Shown piece after piece: positions 7,905-15,890 of a stretch of DNA of 38,626 nucleotides. Source of the stretch: Pseudonocardiales bacterium. GTDB lineage: Bacteria; Actinomycetota; Actinomycetes; Mycobacteriales; Jatrophihabitantaceae. The stretch spans positions 1-38,626 of the forward strand of contig JAVEES010000130.1 of the NCBI GenBank assembly GCA_030840285.1. The letters run 5' to 3'. The first letter of the stretch is position 1. Every line of letters starts with the position of its first letter. The translations under genes were made by a program, and so were the position numbers. The notes under the pieces are model-generated. The model was not told the origin of the DNA, searched no databases, and saw nothing but the letters and a program-made list of their open reading frames with translations.

Positions 7905-8459
7905 TCACCCCTCCGGATCGCCCCAGCGCGGTACTGGGTCGAAGTGCCAGTTCGGGTACTCGGCATCGAGATAAGGAAGGTGGCTCACCCATTCGTGCGG
8001 ACTCAGCGGGAGGACTGGCGCAAGCCGGATCGCCCGACCGCGAATGCTGAAGCCCCACGAGAAACCCTGCAGCGGTGTCACCTGTCGCGAACCGTATTCG
8101 GTCGGGGTCGCGGCGAGAAAGCTGTGCGCGATCCAATCCATGTCGTTTCGATGGGTACGTCCGGGCGCGTCGAACAGCGTCGGTTTGTGGCCGTAGAAGC
8201 AGTACGGCATGTCAATGGTCGGAAAGAAAAGGTACTGGTCCATCTCGAAGTCGATCGTCGTTGCATCCGTGGAACGGACAAGCTGAACCCAGCCGAACAT
8301 GGCGTTGTATCCGCCCCCGCCGTACCGGACTTTCGCTGTGCAGGCTGGGAACTGAAGATTGTCTTCGTTGCAGCCGAGGCTCGGAGGGTCAGTGTTCGCG
8401 ACGACATCGACCTCCACCTGTCCCTGGGCCGCGTGATGTATGAAGTGCAGTCGCTCCAT
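7905..8459 (-). CDS. Conserved hypothetical protein (184 aa)
   Basis: This soluble, aromatic-rich protein has no signal peptide or membrane segment. Characteristic stretches are MERLHFIHHAAQGQVEVDVVAN, FPACTAKVRYGGGGYNAMFGWVQLVRST and FLAATPTEYGSRQVTPLQGFSWGF. I recall similar uncharacterised proteins in streptomycetes and relatives, with no assigned function. The many His, Trp and Tyr residues could suit ligand binding, but no catalytic motif is recognised. The start (ATG at 8459) fits the conserved MxRLHFxHHA beginning. It is convergent with the LysR gene across the 20-bp terminator. Confidence 0.75.
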   Translation of the reverse strand: MERLHFIHHAAQGQVEVDVVANTDPPSLGCNEDNLQFPACTAKVRYGGGGYNAMFGWVQLVRSTDATTIDFEMDQYLFFPTIDMPYCFYGHKPTLFDAPGRTHRNDMDWIAHSFLAATPTEYGSRQVTPLQGFSWGFSIRGRAIRLAPVLPLSPHEWVSHLPYLDAEYPNWHFDPVPRWGDPEG

Positions 8460-8535
8460 TCCTGCAGGCTAGCGGCAGGCGAATTGCACGAGCGCTGCTT
8501 TCAGCGACGCATGCGGGAGATTCGTGAGCCTTGGA

Positions 8536-9342
8536 CTACTCCGTCGTGGCCCATACCCAGGGTGTCGTTGTTGCGACGTGGGTGAGGCCCAGCCGTTCGA
8601 GGATCGGGCGGCTGTCCTTGGAGGCGTCGACCTGCAAGAACGCCAAACCCTTGGCCTCGGCAATTCGTGCTCGTTCAGCAAGCAGTGCTCGGTAGATGCC
8701 CTGACCTCGCCAGCGCGCAAGAGTCGAGCCGCCCCAGAGTCCGCCGAACTCGGTCCCGGGCATCACTACGAGCCAAGCAGCCGACACGATGGTGTCGTCG
8801 GCCTCGGCGACCAGGATGACGATGTCAGCCGGTGCGGTGCTGACCCGGTCGGCGAGGTCATCTGCCAACCACGACCAGTCCCGGCCCCACACGGCCGACT
8901 CCATGGCGGCGATCCGTTCCAGGTCACCACTCTCAGTGGTGGCACGGATCGTCACACCAATGGGTGGCTGACCAGCATCGAGCAGGTCCCGCACGCGGCC
9001 CACCATGACCGACTCTTCTTCCTCCGGCCGGAAGCCCGCCGCTCGGAGCCGATCCGGCAGCTGCTCGTGATCATTGCTGTACAGCTTCCACTCCACCGAT
9101 TCACCATGAGCGGCGAAGAAGTCCCGCGCCCCGTGGATGTACTCGTCCAGCTCGTTGACCGTGAGGTCTACAAGCCCATCTGAGAAGGCGAATCCTCGAT
9201 GCGGCGTTCGGACCCGCAGTACCCGGCCATGGGCATGGACGGTCCAAGTCCGGGGCACCCGGCTGGCGACGGTTCCTCGGACCTGAGTGTCGTGGGCCTG
9301 GAGGAGGGCTCGTGCATCGGTCACGATGGGTGATCCTTGCAC
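8536..9342 (-). CDS. GNAT family N-acetyltransferase
   Basis: The C-terminal half (about residues 125-265) is a GNAT domain. The acetyl-CoA loop is visible as STLARWRGQGIYRALLAERARIAEAKG, with the following strand and helix FLQVDASKDSRPILERLGL. The N-terminal 120 residues form a second, more divergent part (HAHGRVLRVRTPHRGFAF, then FFAAHGESVEWKLYSND, then LPDRLRAAGFRPEEEESVMV) that matches the N-terminal arrangement of two-part GNAT proteins in actinobacteria. It probably acetylates an amine of a small molecule or protein; the substrate is unknown. It stands alone on the minus strand. Confidence 0.9.
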   Translation of the reverse strand: MQGSPIVTDARALLQAHDTQVRGTVASRVPRTWTVHAHGRVLRVRTPHRGFAFSDGLVDLTVNELDEYIHGARDFFAAHGESVEWKLYSNDHEQLPDRLRAAGFRPEEEESVMVGRVRDLLDAGQPPIGVTIRATTESGDLERIAAMESAVWGRDWSWLADDLADRVSTAPADIVILVAEADDTIVSAAWLVVMPGTEFGGLWGGSTLARWRGQGIYRALLAERARIAEAKGLAFLQVDASKDSRPILERLGLTHVATTTPWVWATTE

Positions 9343-9422
9343 GCGTCAGCCGCCTTCGCCGCATCCTTTACGGCGTAGTCCACGCTGGCGGCTACCCCTG
9401 GGCGGCAGCTGCTGAGCGACCG

Positions 9423-9755
9423 CTACTTCGGTGGCAGCGCTCGCGCGTACGCGGTTCCGCTCGCGACCCAACGGGTGAGGTCGGCATCGCTCTCGACGGC
9501 TTGTGGGTCCACCCGAAGCCAGCCGTCCATAGCTCGTCCGCGCATCACGAAGCGCTCGACATGTGGTTGAGCGGTCAGCGCATCGCTCTGAGCTGGATCG
9601 ATGCGCAGCAACAGACCGCCCTGTCCGCTCGCGCTGACTGCCATGTTGCCATTGATCAGAAATGCAAGGCCGCCGAACATCGGTCGTTCTGCCAGCCCTG
9701 GTTCGTTCTGCAGCACCTCACGCAGACGGTCTGCCAGTTCTCTGTCGTACGCCAC
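9423..9755 (-). CDS. TfoX/Sxy N-terminal domain protein
   Basis: From the GTG at 9755 the 110-residue product matches stand-alone TfoX N-terminal domain proteins: VAYDRELADRLREVL, the conserved EPGLAERPMFGGLAFLINGNMAVSA, then a DPAQSDAL segment and the closing MRGRAMDGWLRVDP. The longer ORF (to 9953) adds 66 basic residues that overlap the divergent amidase gene, so I reject it. TfoX domains are named after a competence regulator of Gram-negative bacteria; the short actinobacterial versions have no proven role. No strong ribosome binding site is visible. Confidence 0.88.
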   Translation of the reverse strand: MAYDRELADRLREVLQNEPGLAERPMFGGLAFLINGNMAVSASGQGGLLLRIDPAQSDALTAQPHVERFVMRGRAMDGWLRVDPQAVESDADLTRWVASGTAYARALPPK

Positions 9756-9956
9756 TTCAACAGTATGAGCCGGTGCACCGACAACCCGGCTCCTTTTGAA
9801 ATGTCTCCGCGATGTAAGCGGTTTGTGAACCTTATGCGCAGTGTGATCCGGTTGAGTCCGGTGTGTGATTAGGTCGTTACGCCCGTCGGCTGTTGCGACG
9901 TGGACCTTCCCCCACAGGTGGCGCGCCTCCGCGCCCAGAACGGAGATTTCCAAGCT

Positions 9957-11555
9957 ATGCCCGCACCACGAAAGTCACGGCGGCATAAGGCAATTCGCAT
10001 CTGTGCCGCGGGCATCGCGGCGGTCGCCGCGTGCACCGGCTTTGTAGGCGTTAGTTCGGCCGCTCCAAGGCCACTGTCGCTCAACCTTGAAACCGCAACC
10101 ATCGAGCAACTACACGGACTGCTCGCCGCCAAGTCGCTCTCGGCCGTCACGCTGTCGCAGCTGTACCTCCAGCGAATTGGCGACCTCAATTCGCAAGGAC
10201 CGAGTCTCAATGCGGTACGGGTGATCAATCCGGACTGGAAGGCAGAGGCCGAGCGCGTGGACAGCCTGCGTGCGCATCACGTCGACCTCGGGCCGATGAT
10301 GGGAATTCCGGTACTCGTCAAGGACAACGTCTCCGTCAAGGGCCTGCCGACGCCCGCTGGATCGGTCGCACTCGCCGACTCCTACCCGAGCGATGATGCT
10401 CCGGTCATCAAGCAGCTCAAGGCGGCAGGCGCCGTCATCCTCGGTAAAGCCAACCTTGCCGAATTCGCCTACTACACCACGACTGGTGCGCCGAATGGGT
10501 ACAGCTCGCTCGGTGGCCAGGTACTCAACCCCTACGACGCTGCGCTGAATCCGGGTGGTTCCAGTTCCGGTTCAGGTGCGGCTATGGCGGTCGGTATGGC
10601 TGCTGGCACCGTTGGTTCTGACACCGGTGGCTCGATCCTTCAGCCGGCTAGCAACATGTCAGATATTGGGCTGCGGCCGACCGTCGGCCTGCTCAGTCGC
10701 AGTGGCGTCGTGCCGATCTCTGGCACGAATGACACGACCGGCCCGATCACTCACACGGTGTGGGACGCGGCCGCGATGCTGACCGCGATGACCACCGGCG
10801 TCGATCCCGGCGATCCGGCCACCAACTCCGCCGGTCAGTACGACCACACCGATTACACCAAGGCATTATCGAGTACGGCCCTACAACGTACGAGGCTCGG
10901 CTACGTCGCTCCCGCGGCTCCCGATCCGCTCTATGACGCTGCATTGCAAGCACTTCGTGACCGGGGAGCGACCCTCGTCCAGGTCAATCTCACCGCTGCC
11001 AACCTGCCCACCCGAGTCTGGGACTACGAGTTCAAGAAAGACCTCAACGCCTACCTGAGCAAGTTGCCCGCCAGCGACAAGGTGCGATCCTTGGCCGATG
11101 TCATCGCCTACAACAAGTCCCATGCGAACGTCGCGCTGAAGTTTGGCGAGACCTTGCTGGAGGCATCCCAAGCCATCAACGTCGATGACCCGGCAACCGC
11201 CGCGAACTACGAGCAGTTGCGAGCGGCGGGCCTCGCCGAAGCGCAATCCCGCATCGACACCACCTTGAAGGACAACCAGATCTCAGCCATCGTGTTCGCG
11301 GGCACCAGCGGCAACACGATTGTCACGCGTGCCGCCTACCCGGCCATCATGGTGCGCGCCGGCTACCAGGACGGCACGCGCCATCCTGAGGGACTGGAGA
11401 TGATCGGCACGGCGTATTCCGAAGCGACCCTGCTCCCATACGCCTACGACTACGAGCAAGCCACCCACTTGTGGCAGGCTCCGTCGGTCAACAACCCGAC
11501 CTTGTTCCGATGCGTTGGAGCGCAGTCGACCCGGTCTGCATCCTGCCCTCCCTGA
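9957..11555 (+). CDS. Secreted amidase (amidase signature family)
   Basis: A basic N-terminus and hydrophobic stretch (RKSRRHKAIRICAAGIAAVAA, cut near SSAAP, about residue 36) mark a secreted protein. The amidase-signature catalytic Ser-cisSer-Lys set is complete: Lys in IPVLVKDN (about residue 122), the Gly/Ser loop NPGGSSSGSGAAMAVG (about 199-213) and the nucleophile Ser in GSDTGGSI (about 226). The C-terminal part holds the variable substrate region (YPAIMVRAGYQDGTRHPEGLEMIG). It probably hydrolyses an amide outside the cell; secreted homologues occur in many Gram-positives. I use ATG 9957 because it precedes the signal peptide directly; the ORF-track start at 9900 adds 19 unlikely residues. 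Confidence 0.92.
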   Translation: MPAPRKSRRHKAIRICAAGIAAVAACTGFVGVSSAAPRPLSLNLETATIEQLHGLLAAKSLSAVTLSQLYLQRIGDLNSQGPSLNAVRVINPDWKAEAERVDSLRAHHVDLGPMMGIPVLVKDNVSVKGLPTPAGSVALADSYPSDDAPVIKQLKAAGAVILGKANLAEFAYYTTTGAPNGYSSLGGQVLNPYDAALNPGGSSSGSGAAMAVGMAAGTVGSDTGGSILQPASNMSDIGLRPTVGLLSRSGVVPISGTNDTTGPITHTVWDAAAMLTAMTTGVDPGDPATNSAGQYDHTDYTKALSSTALQRTRLGYVAPAAPDPLYDAALQALRDRGATLVQVNLTAANLPTRVWDYEFKKDLNAYLSKLPASDKVRSLADVIAYNKSHANVALKFGETLLEASQAINVDDPATAANYEQLRAAGLAEAQSRIDTTLKDNQISAIVFAGTSGNTIVTRAAYPAIMVRAGYQDGTRHPEGLEMIGTAYSEATLLPYAYDYEQATHLWQAPSVNNPTLFRCVGAQSTRSASCPP

Positions 11556-11568
11556 GTCGACGTACTGC

Positions 11569-11893
11569 CTATGCGTCGCAAGCCGGAGCCGGAACCCGCA
11601 TCGTTGGGTTCCGGCTTCGGCCGGTCTGCGCGCTGCGCCCGTTGTTTGAGTACTCCCACGCCGTGAAAGAGGGGCCGCCATAACGCTCGTTGCCCAGCCA
11701 AGCATGGACGGATCTTGACACTGAAGCCGGATGGTTCGAACCACACGTTGATCCGCCACCAGCCACGATCGTTGAACCAGTAGCGCGGGCTATTGCCTCG
11801 CCGCAGGACGCCAAGCCCGGACAACTCGGCAGATGCCGCGGCAGCGATGGCCTTCGCAGCCCGCTTGACTACGGCCCGGTCGTCATTGATCAC
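11569..11893 (-). pseudogene. Hypothetical protein, possibly frameshifted near its middle
   Basis: The first 57 residues from ATG 11893 look like a real protein start (MINDDRAVVKRAAKAIAAAA, then PRYWFNDRGWWRINVWFEPSGFS) and faintly recall small DUF4304-like proteins. After that the frame becomes Cys/Arg-rich, runs through the amidase terminator and overlaps the amidase 3' end as far as 11450, which looks wrong. A second frame (HAWLGNERYGGPSFTAWEYS) has better codon use and stops at 11569. The plausible reading is a gene with a frameshift near 11715-11725. An intact 147-residue protein (11450-11893) is the alternative. No function can be given. Confidence 0.35.
11583..11620. terminator. Hairpin terminator after amidase gene
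   Basis: A 15-bp stem with a single G-T wobble (CCGGAGCCGGAACCC with GGGTTCCGGCTTCGG) and an 8-nt loop begins 28 bp after the amidase stop. It can act in both directions. Confidence 0.75.
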
Positions 11894-12052
11894 CGCGCCA
11901 TCCTCTCAAATCCCGGGTCCAGCCGGGCTTTCCCCTGCAACGTAGACCGTCCAATTAATCACCCGTCTACGATCGGGTATCGCGCTTAGTCATCTGCTAG
12001 TTATTGCTGGTGCTACCGGTTGCAGTGATAGGAATGTCTTTGGCATAGCTGG

Positions 12053-12904
12053 CTAGGTGATATTCAGATCGACTAGAAGTCCCGGGTGATCGGTCGTGCC
12101 CCGCATGCTGATCGATCGGCTGGACGCCACCGTCAGGCCCGCGCTGTCGACAACGTACTGGGTGCCGCCGTCGGTTGTGTGACGATATCCCGGCGGTAGG
12201 CAGGCATGAGCGCCGCGCGAACCGCCCAGGCTGAGGTTGAAGTCCCCGCCGAGCACCATCGGATCCTGGCCGCCCTGCGCGCGGAGGTCCGGGATGGCGG
12301 TATGGAGCAGGTAACCGCATTGGCCGAGCGCAACAGTGCTACTCGTACTGGCAAGGTGCGTCGTGCAGGCATAGAAATCGCTGATCGCATGCAGGCAGAG
12401 CCAGACTCGCTGCTCGGGGTCCCTCGTGTCCTGAATCGGGTACACCTCGCTGTAGAGGCGGTATCCGCGATTTTGCGGGCCGACTCGCGCAAGGACACCA
12501 ACGCCATAGGGCTGGCCGTTGCGGCATCGGAACGCGGCTGCGGTACGACGGTCCACCGCAGCTTCAAAGGCCGACGTGATCAGCCCGCCACGCTTGGCGT
12601 CGGACAGAGCTGTTTGAAGCACGGGAAGGTCGTCCCGGCAGATCTCGTTCAGCGTGACGATGTCCGGTTGCTCCGCGCGGATCACCTCCGCGGCCTGATG
12701 GACCGAGCGACCCGTATAGCACCTGGCGATCCCGCTATCGCAGAGGTTCAGCTGAAGCACGCGCAATGATGCGCCCACTAGATGAGTTGCCTCGCGGGAG
12801 CCCTGACTTGCGGCGGTGGCTCCTGCGAGCGAGGTGACGGCCCACACCAGACAGCAGCCGATAGCCACCTGCCGCCACAGCCTGCGGCGCGATCGAACAG
12901 CCAT
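12053..12904 (-). CDS. Secreted endonuclease/exonuclease/phosphatase family protein
   Basis: The product opens with a signal or anchor sequence (VRSRRRLWRQVAIGCCLVWAVTSLAG), then carries an EEP-fold domain. The expected metal and catalytic stations appear in order: LRVLQLNLCDSG (Asn), PDIVTLNEIC (Glu), CTTHLAS (His), MVLGGDFNLSL (Asp-Phe-Asn) and the closing TDHPGLLVDL (Asp-His). It is therefore probably an exported nuclease or phosphodiesterase. The length of 283 residues is normal. The start is uncertain: ATG 12904 or, in frame, ATG 12928; the longer track ORF to 13105 is unlikely because it intrudes on the divergent gene's upstream region. Confidence 0.85.
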   Translation of the reverse strand: MAVRSRRRLWRQVAIGCCLVWAVTSLAGATAASQGSREATHLVGASLRVLQLNLCDSGIARCYTGRSVHQAAEVIRAEQPDIVTLNEICRDDLPVLQTALSDAKRGGLITSAFEAAVDRRTAAAFRCRNGQPYGVGVLARVGPQNRGYRLYSEVYPIQDTRDPEQRVWLCLHAISDFYACTTHLASTSSTVALGQCGYLLHTAIPDLRAQGGQDPMVLGGDFNLSLGGSRGAHACLPPGYRHTTDGGTQYVVDSAGLTVASSRSISMRGTTDHPGLLVDLNIT

Positions 12905-13137
12905 GAGACCGCCGAACCGAATCTGCATTTCAGCGTATCGATACAGCCGTGCCGGGTTCGCGGACTTCTTCCGACACACCGACCACACGATCGTCCGCGT
13001 CCGGCCCTGATCCTTGTCGTCACGGGTCCCGACCTGCATTGCGCCATTGTTCCTCACTCTGCGGTCACAGGCGGCGTACAGAGAGCCCGAAGGAACGCGG
13101 CTCACTGTGGGGATTGCCTCAGCGAAAGGAGCGCATC

Positions 13138-13878
13138 ATGAACGATTTCGAGCCAACGAGCCCCCGCCAGAGGCGATGGTTCTCAAGAAAAACAACCTGG
13201 ATCGTGGCCGCCGCGCTGGTGTGTGCGGTGATCGGACTTACCGTCATCCTCGGCACATCCAGCTCGCCCACTACAGGTAACGCCGCCGCCAGCGGTTCCA
13301 CCGGCGCCCCAGCGTCCGGTGGCGGGGCCTCCAACGCTCGTTCTGGACCCGCAGCCGGCGGCACGACTGGAACGGTTGACACGGTATCTGCGTCGACCTT
13401 CACCCTGTCTACCCCAGCGGGTCAGAAGGTAACAGTGAACGAGGCGTCCTCGACGACTTATCAGAATGGGACGACCCCGACGTCGGCCAGCGCAATCAAG
13501 GCCGGTGAACCTGTCCTGGTACTGGGTGCTACGAGCGGAACGACCATTACGGCCACCCAAGTCGTCGTTCAGGCTGCTGGCAGCGACGGATCCGCGGCTT
13601 CCACGGCGGCCGGAGTTGTGCCGTTCCAGCGCGGTGCGCCGAGCACCGCGAAGCAGGATGGCCAGATCCCCGCGAATTACAGTGAAGGGGAGGGCACGAT
13701 CGTCAGTGGAACGATGGCGAACAAGGCCACCGAAGCCGCACTGGCCGCTTATCCCGGCGGTGTTGTCGACCGTGTAGTAAAGCTGAGCAATGGCGAGTTC
13801 GAGGTTCACTACATCGGTGTCAACTGGCCTCACCACATTTTCGTCAGCCAGGATTTCAAGGTCGTCGGGGCAAACTAG
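13138..13878 (+). CDS. Membrane-anchored protein with DUF5666-like and PepSY-like regions
   Basis: A good ribosome binding site (GAAAGGAG) precedes ATG 13138, so the much longer ORF in the track is rejected. The 246-residue protein has a basic N-terminus, one membrane segment (about residues 21-40, WIVAAALVCAVIGLTVILG) and a Ser/Gly/Ala-rich linker. A strand-rich module (GTVDTVSASTFTLSTPAGQKVTVNEASSTTY) resembles DUF5666 repeats. The C-terminal piece (EAALAAYPGGVVDRVVKLSNGEFEVHYI) resembles PepSY-type domains. Both are extracytoplasmic modules thought to bind ligands or inhibit peptidases, but no activity can be assigned. The gene is monocistronic and followed by a perfect hairpin. Confidence 0.82.
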   Translation: MNDFEPTSPRQRRWFSRKTTWIVAAALVCAVIGLTVILGTSSSPTTGNAAASGSTGAPASGGGASNARSGPAAGGTTGTVDTVSASTFTLSTPAGQKVTVNEASSTTYQNGTTPTSASAIKAGEPVLVLGATSGTTITATQVVVQAAGSDGSAASTAAGVVPFQRGAPSTAKQDGQIPANYSEGEGTIVSGTMANKATEAALAAYPGGVVDRVVKLSNGEFEVHYIGVNWPHHIFVSQDFKVVGAN

Positions 13879-13899
13879 CCTTACTTGCACCCCAAGCGC

Positions 13900-13936
13900 G
13901 TGGCCGGTTGCGTGTACTTTCACCGCAACCGGCCAC
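13900..13936 (+). terminator. Hairpin terminator
   Basis: Perfect 13-bp arms (GTGGCCGGTTGCG and CGCAACCGGCCAC) with an 11-nt loop lie 22 bp after the stop of the preceding gene. Confidence 0.75.
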
Positions 13937-14040
13937 TGCTATGCCGCCGAATGGGCGTCGGCCGAGCGCAATCGGCACGGTCTCGCGGACGGCACACTAT
14001 TCGGGTATCGCGCCGTCCGCGATGGTTCTACCGTCGGTCC

Positions 14041-14535
14041 ATGACAGAAACGCAGCGCCAATCCGTACCACGCGTGGATTCAGGCGAGCTCGACACTTCG
14101 CTCGCTTTCTTGAGGTTCGCCCGCGAGTGTGTGATCAAGAAGCTCGACGGCCTCGATGAGGAGCAAGCCCGACGAGTTCTCGTCCCGTCAGGCACCTCGC
14201 TGCTCGGACTGGTTCGACACCTGTGCGACGGTGAGCGGTATTGGTTCGGCTATCACCTGACCGGACTAGGGTCCGAACCGGATTGGGATCGTGGCATGAC
14301 TGCCGAACCGGGCCAGCGCATTGTCGACGTTGTTGAGCAGTACCGAGCAGCGATCGCGGATAGCGATGCGGCGATCAGCCGGCTCGGCGATCCGGCGGCC
14401 TTGGCCGTGATGCCGGTGGACGGGCAGCCCAAGACGCTGCGCTGGACCATCGCCCATATGACCTCTGAGACTGCACGCCATGCCGGGCACGCCGACATCC
14501 TTCGCGAGCAGATTGATGGGGCGACAGGACGCTAG
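14041..14535 (+). CDS. DinB family protein (DUF664)
   Basis: The 164-residue product is a DinB-type four-helix protein of the DUF664 subgroup. It shows LDTSLAFLRFARECVIKKLDGLDEEQARRVLVPSGTSL, the first metal-ligand His in LVRHLCDGERYWF, and the His pair near the end (AHMTSETARHAGHADILREQIDG). Members are metal-dependent proteins related to mycothiol/bacillithiol-dependent S-transferases, and many are of unknown substrate. The mycothiol reductase elsewhere in the window makes a thiol-transfer role possible but unproven. ATG 14041 matches the domain start. Its stop shares a CTAG tetranucleotide with the convergent glycosyltransferase gene, so the two coding regions overlap by 4 bp. Confidence 0.88.
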   Translation: MTETQRQSVPRVDSGELDTSLAFLRFARECVIKKLDGLDEEQARRVLVPSGTSLLGLVRHLCDGERYWFGYHLTGLGSEPDWDRGMTAEPGQRIVDVVEQYRAAIADSDAAISRLGDPAALAVMPVDGQPKTLRWTIAHMTSETARHAGHADILREQIDGATGR

Positions 14536-15800
14536 CCCGCGCGACGAAAGACCCAACGGCGTAGCAGTACGAAGCGAAGTACCGTCGCGGCCAGGTTTGC
14601 GCCGACGAGGGTGAACAGTTCGAGCAGCGGATGCGGATGATCACTGGTGGCATGTAGCACGGCCAATGATCCGCTGGTGAGAATCAGCCCCAGCACGAAC
14701 ACGACCAAGCCCTGAGCCTGCTGGGTAGCCGCTTTGGCCCTTCCAGATATGCCAAAAGTGAGCCGCCGGTTTGCCGCGGTATTCGCGATCGCGGTCACCA
14801 GCAAAGCGAAGAGATTGGCCATTTGTGCGCCCATGCTCCCGCGAGCCACGGTGAACAGCACCAGGTAGGCCAGCGTGGACAGGACGCCGATGCAGGCGAA
14901 GCGTACGAGCTGGCGGAATAGGCGGGGGTTCACGTCCGCATCAGTCGGCCGCAATGGATGGCGGCCGAGTTGCGCGCTGATCGCAGCAAGCGGCAAGCGT
15001 CCGGTGGCCAACGCTCGTCCCACTCGTAACACTCCCTTGAGATCAGCAATGGCTGTCGAGACGATGTCGACCCGGCTGTCTGGGTCATCGATCCAGTCGA
15101 CGGGTACCTCGTGAATCCGCAGGCCAGCGTGTTCGGCCAGCACCAGCAGCTCGGTGTCGAAGAACCAGCTGGTGTCTTCGACCAGCGGCAGCAGCTGCCG
15201 GCCGACATCGGCCCGGATCGCCTTGAAACCGCACTGCGCATCGGAAAACCGGGTCAGCAGGGTCGATCGAAGAATCAGGTTGTAGCAGCGCGAGATCAGC
15301 TCCCGCTTAGCTCCGCGGACGACCCTGCTGTGCCGGGACAGCCGGGAGCCGATGGCGATGTCGGAGTGGCCCGAGATCAGCGGAGCGACCAGCGGCAGGA
15401 CGGCGCTGAGATCTGTGGACAGGTCGACATCCATGTACGCGAGCACGTCGGCGTCCGAAGCAAGCCACACCGTCCGCAGGGCACGTCCGCGGCCCTTCTG
15501 CTCGAGTCGCACGTGGCGCACGTTGTCGAGCTCGGTGGCGAGCTGGGCCGCGAGCCGGGGGGTCGAGTCGGTGCTCGCGTTGTCGGCGATGGTGATGACG
15601 TATTGGTAGGGAAAGTAACGGGAAAGGTGCGCGTGCAGCAAGCGGACAGTCTGAGCGAGATCGCGTTCCTCGTTGTAGACGGGGATGGTGACATCCAGGG
15701 TCGGGCGCTGCCGACCAGCGGATGAGACAGCAACGTTCGGCTGGGCCAGCGAGGTCATGAGTAGAGCTTCTGCTGGCACGCTTGCCGGTCCTTGTGCCAC
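14532..15800 (-). CDS. Glycosyltransferase family 2 fused to GtrA-like membrane domain
   Basis: Residues of about 35-270 form a GT2 domain of the dolichyl/polyprenyl-phosphate sugar synthase type: VTIPVYNEERDL, ADNASTDSTP, the DxD-type motif in YMDVDLSTDL, then SDAQCGFKAIRADV and DTELLVLAEHAGLRIHEVPVDWIDD. The last 125 residues are a GtrA-like unit with about four membrane segments (LVRFACIGVLSTLAYLVLFT, then the NRRLTF motif). The protein would make a lipid-linked sugar from a nucleotide sugar and help present it across the membrane. It lies downstream of the GT39 gene but behind a strong terminator, so it may be separately transcribed. An alternative start is ATG 15758. Confidence 0.92.
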   Translation of the reverse strand: MAQGPASVPAEALLMTSLAQPNVAVSSAGRQRPTLDVTIPVYNEERDLAQTVRLLHAHLSRYFPYQYVITIADNASTDSTPRLAAQLATELDNVRHVRLEQKGRGRALRTVWLASDADVLAYMDVDLSTDLSAVLPLVAPLISGHSDIAIGSRLSRHSRVVRGAKRELISRCYNLILRSTLLTRFSDAQCGFKAIRADVGRQLLPLVEDTSWFFDTELLVLAEHAGLRIHEVPVDWIDDPDSRVDIVSTAIADLKGVLRVGRALATGRLPLAAISAQLGRHPLRPTDADVNPRLFRQLVRFACIGVLSTLAYLVLFTVARGSMGAQMANLFALLVTAIANTAANRRLTFGISGRAKAATQQAQGLVVFVLGLILTSGSLAVLHATSDHPHPLLELFTLVGANLAATVLRFVLLRRWVFRRAG

Positions 15801-15821
15801 GCCTGTGGCCTTCCTTTAGAT

Positions 15822-15880
15822 AAAAAACCCCGATCGTGCAACCTCTGGCAGCGCTTGCCGCCAGGAATTGCACGATCGGG
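15822..15880 (-). terminator. Intrinsic terminator after GT39 gene
   Basis: Read on the minus strand, perfect 13-bp outer arms (CCCGATCGTGCAA / TTGCACGATCGGG) enclose a second small stem and are followed directly by GTTTTTT. It starts about 10 bp after the GT39 stop and separates that gene from the GT2-GtrA gene. Confidence 0.92.
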
Positions 15881-15890
15881 ATAGGGAAAG

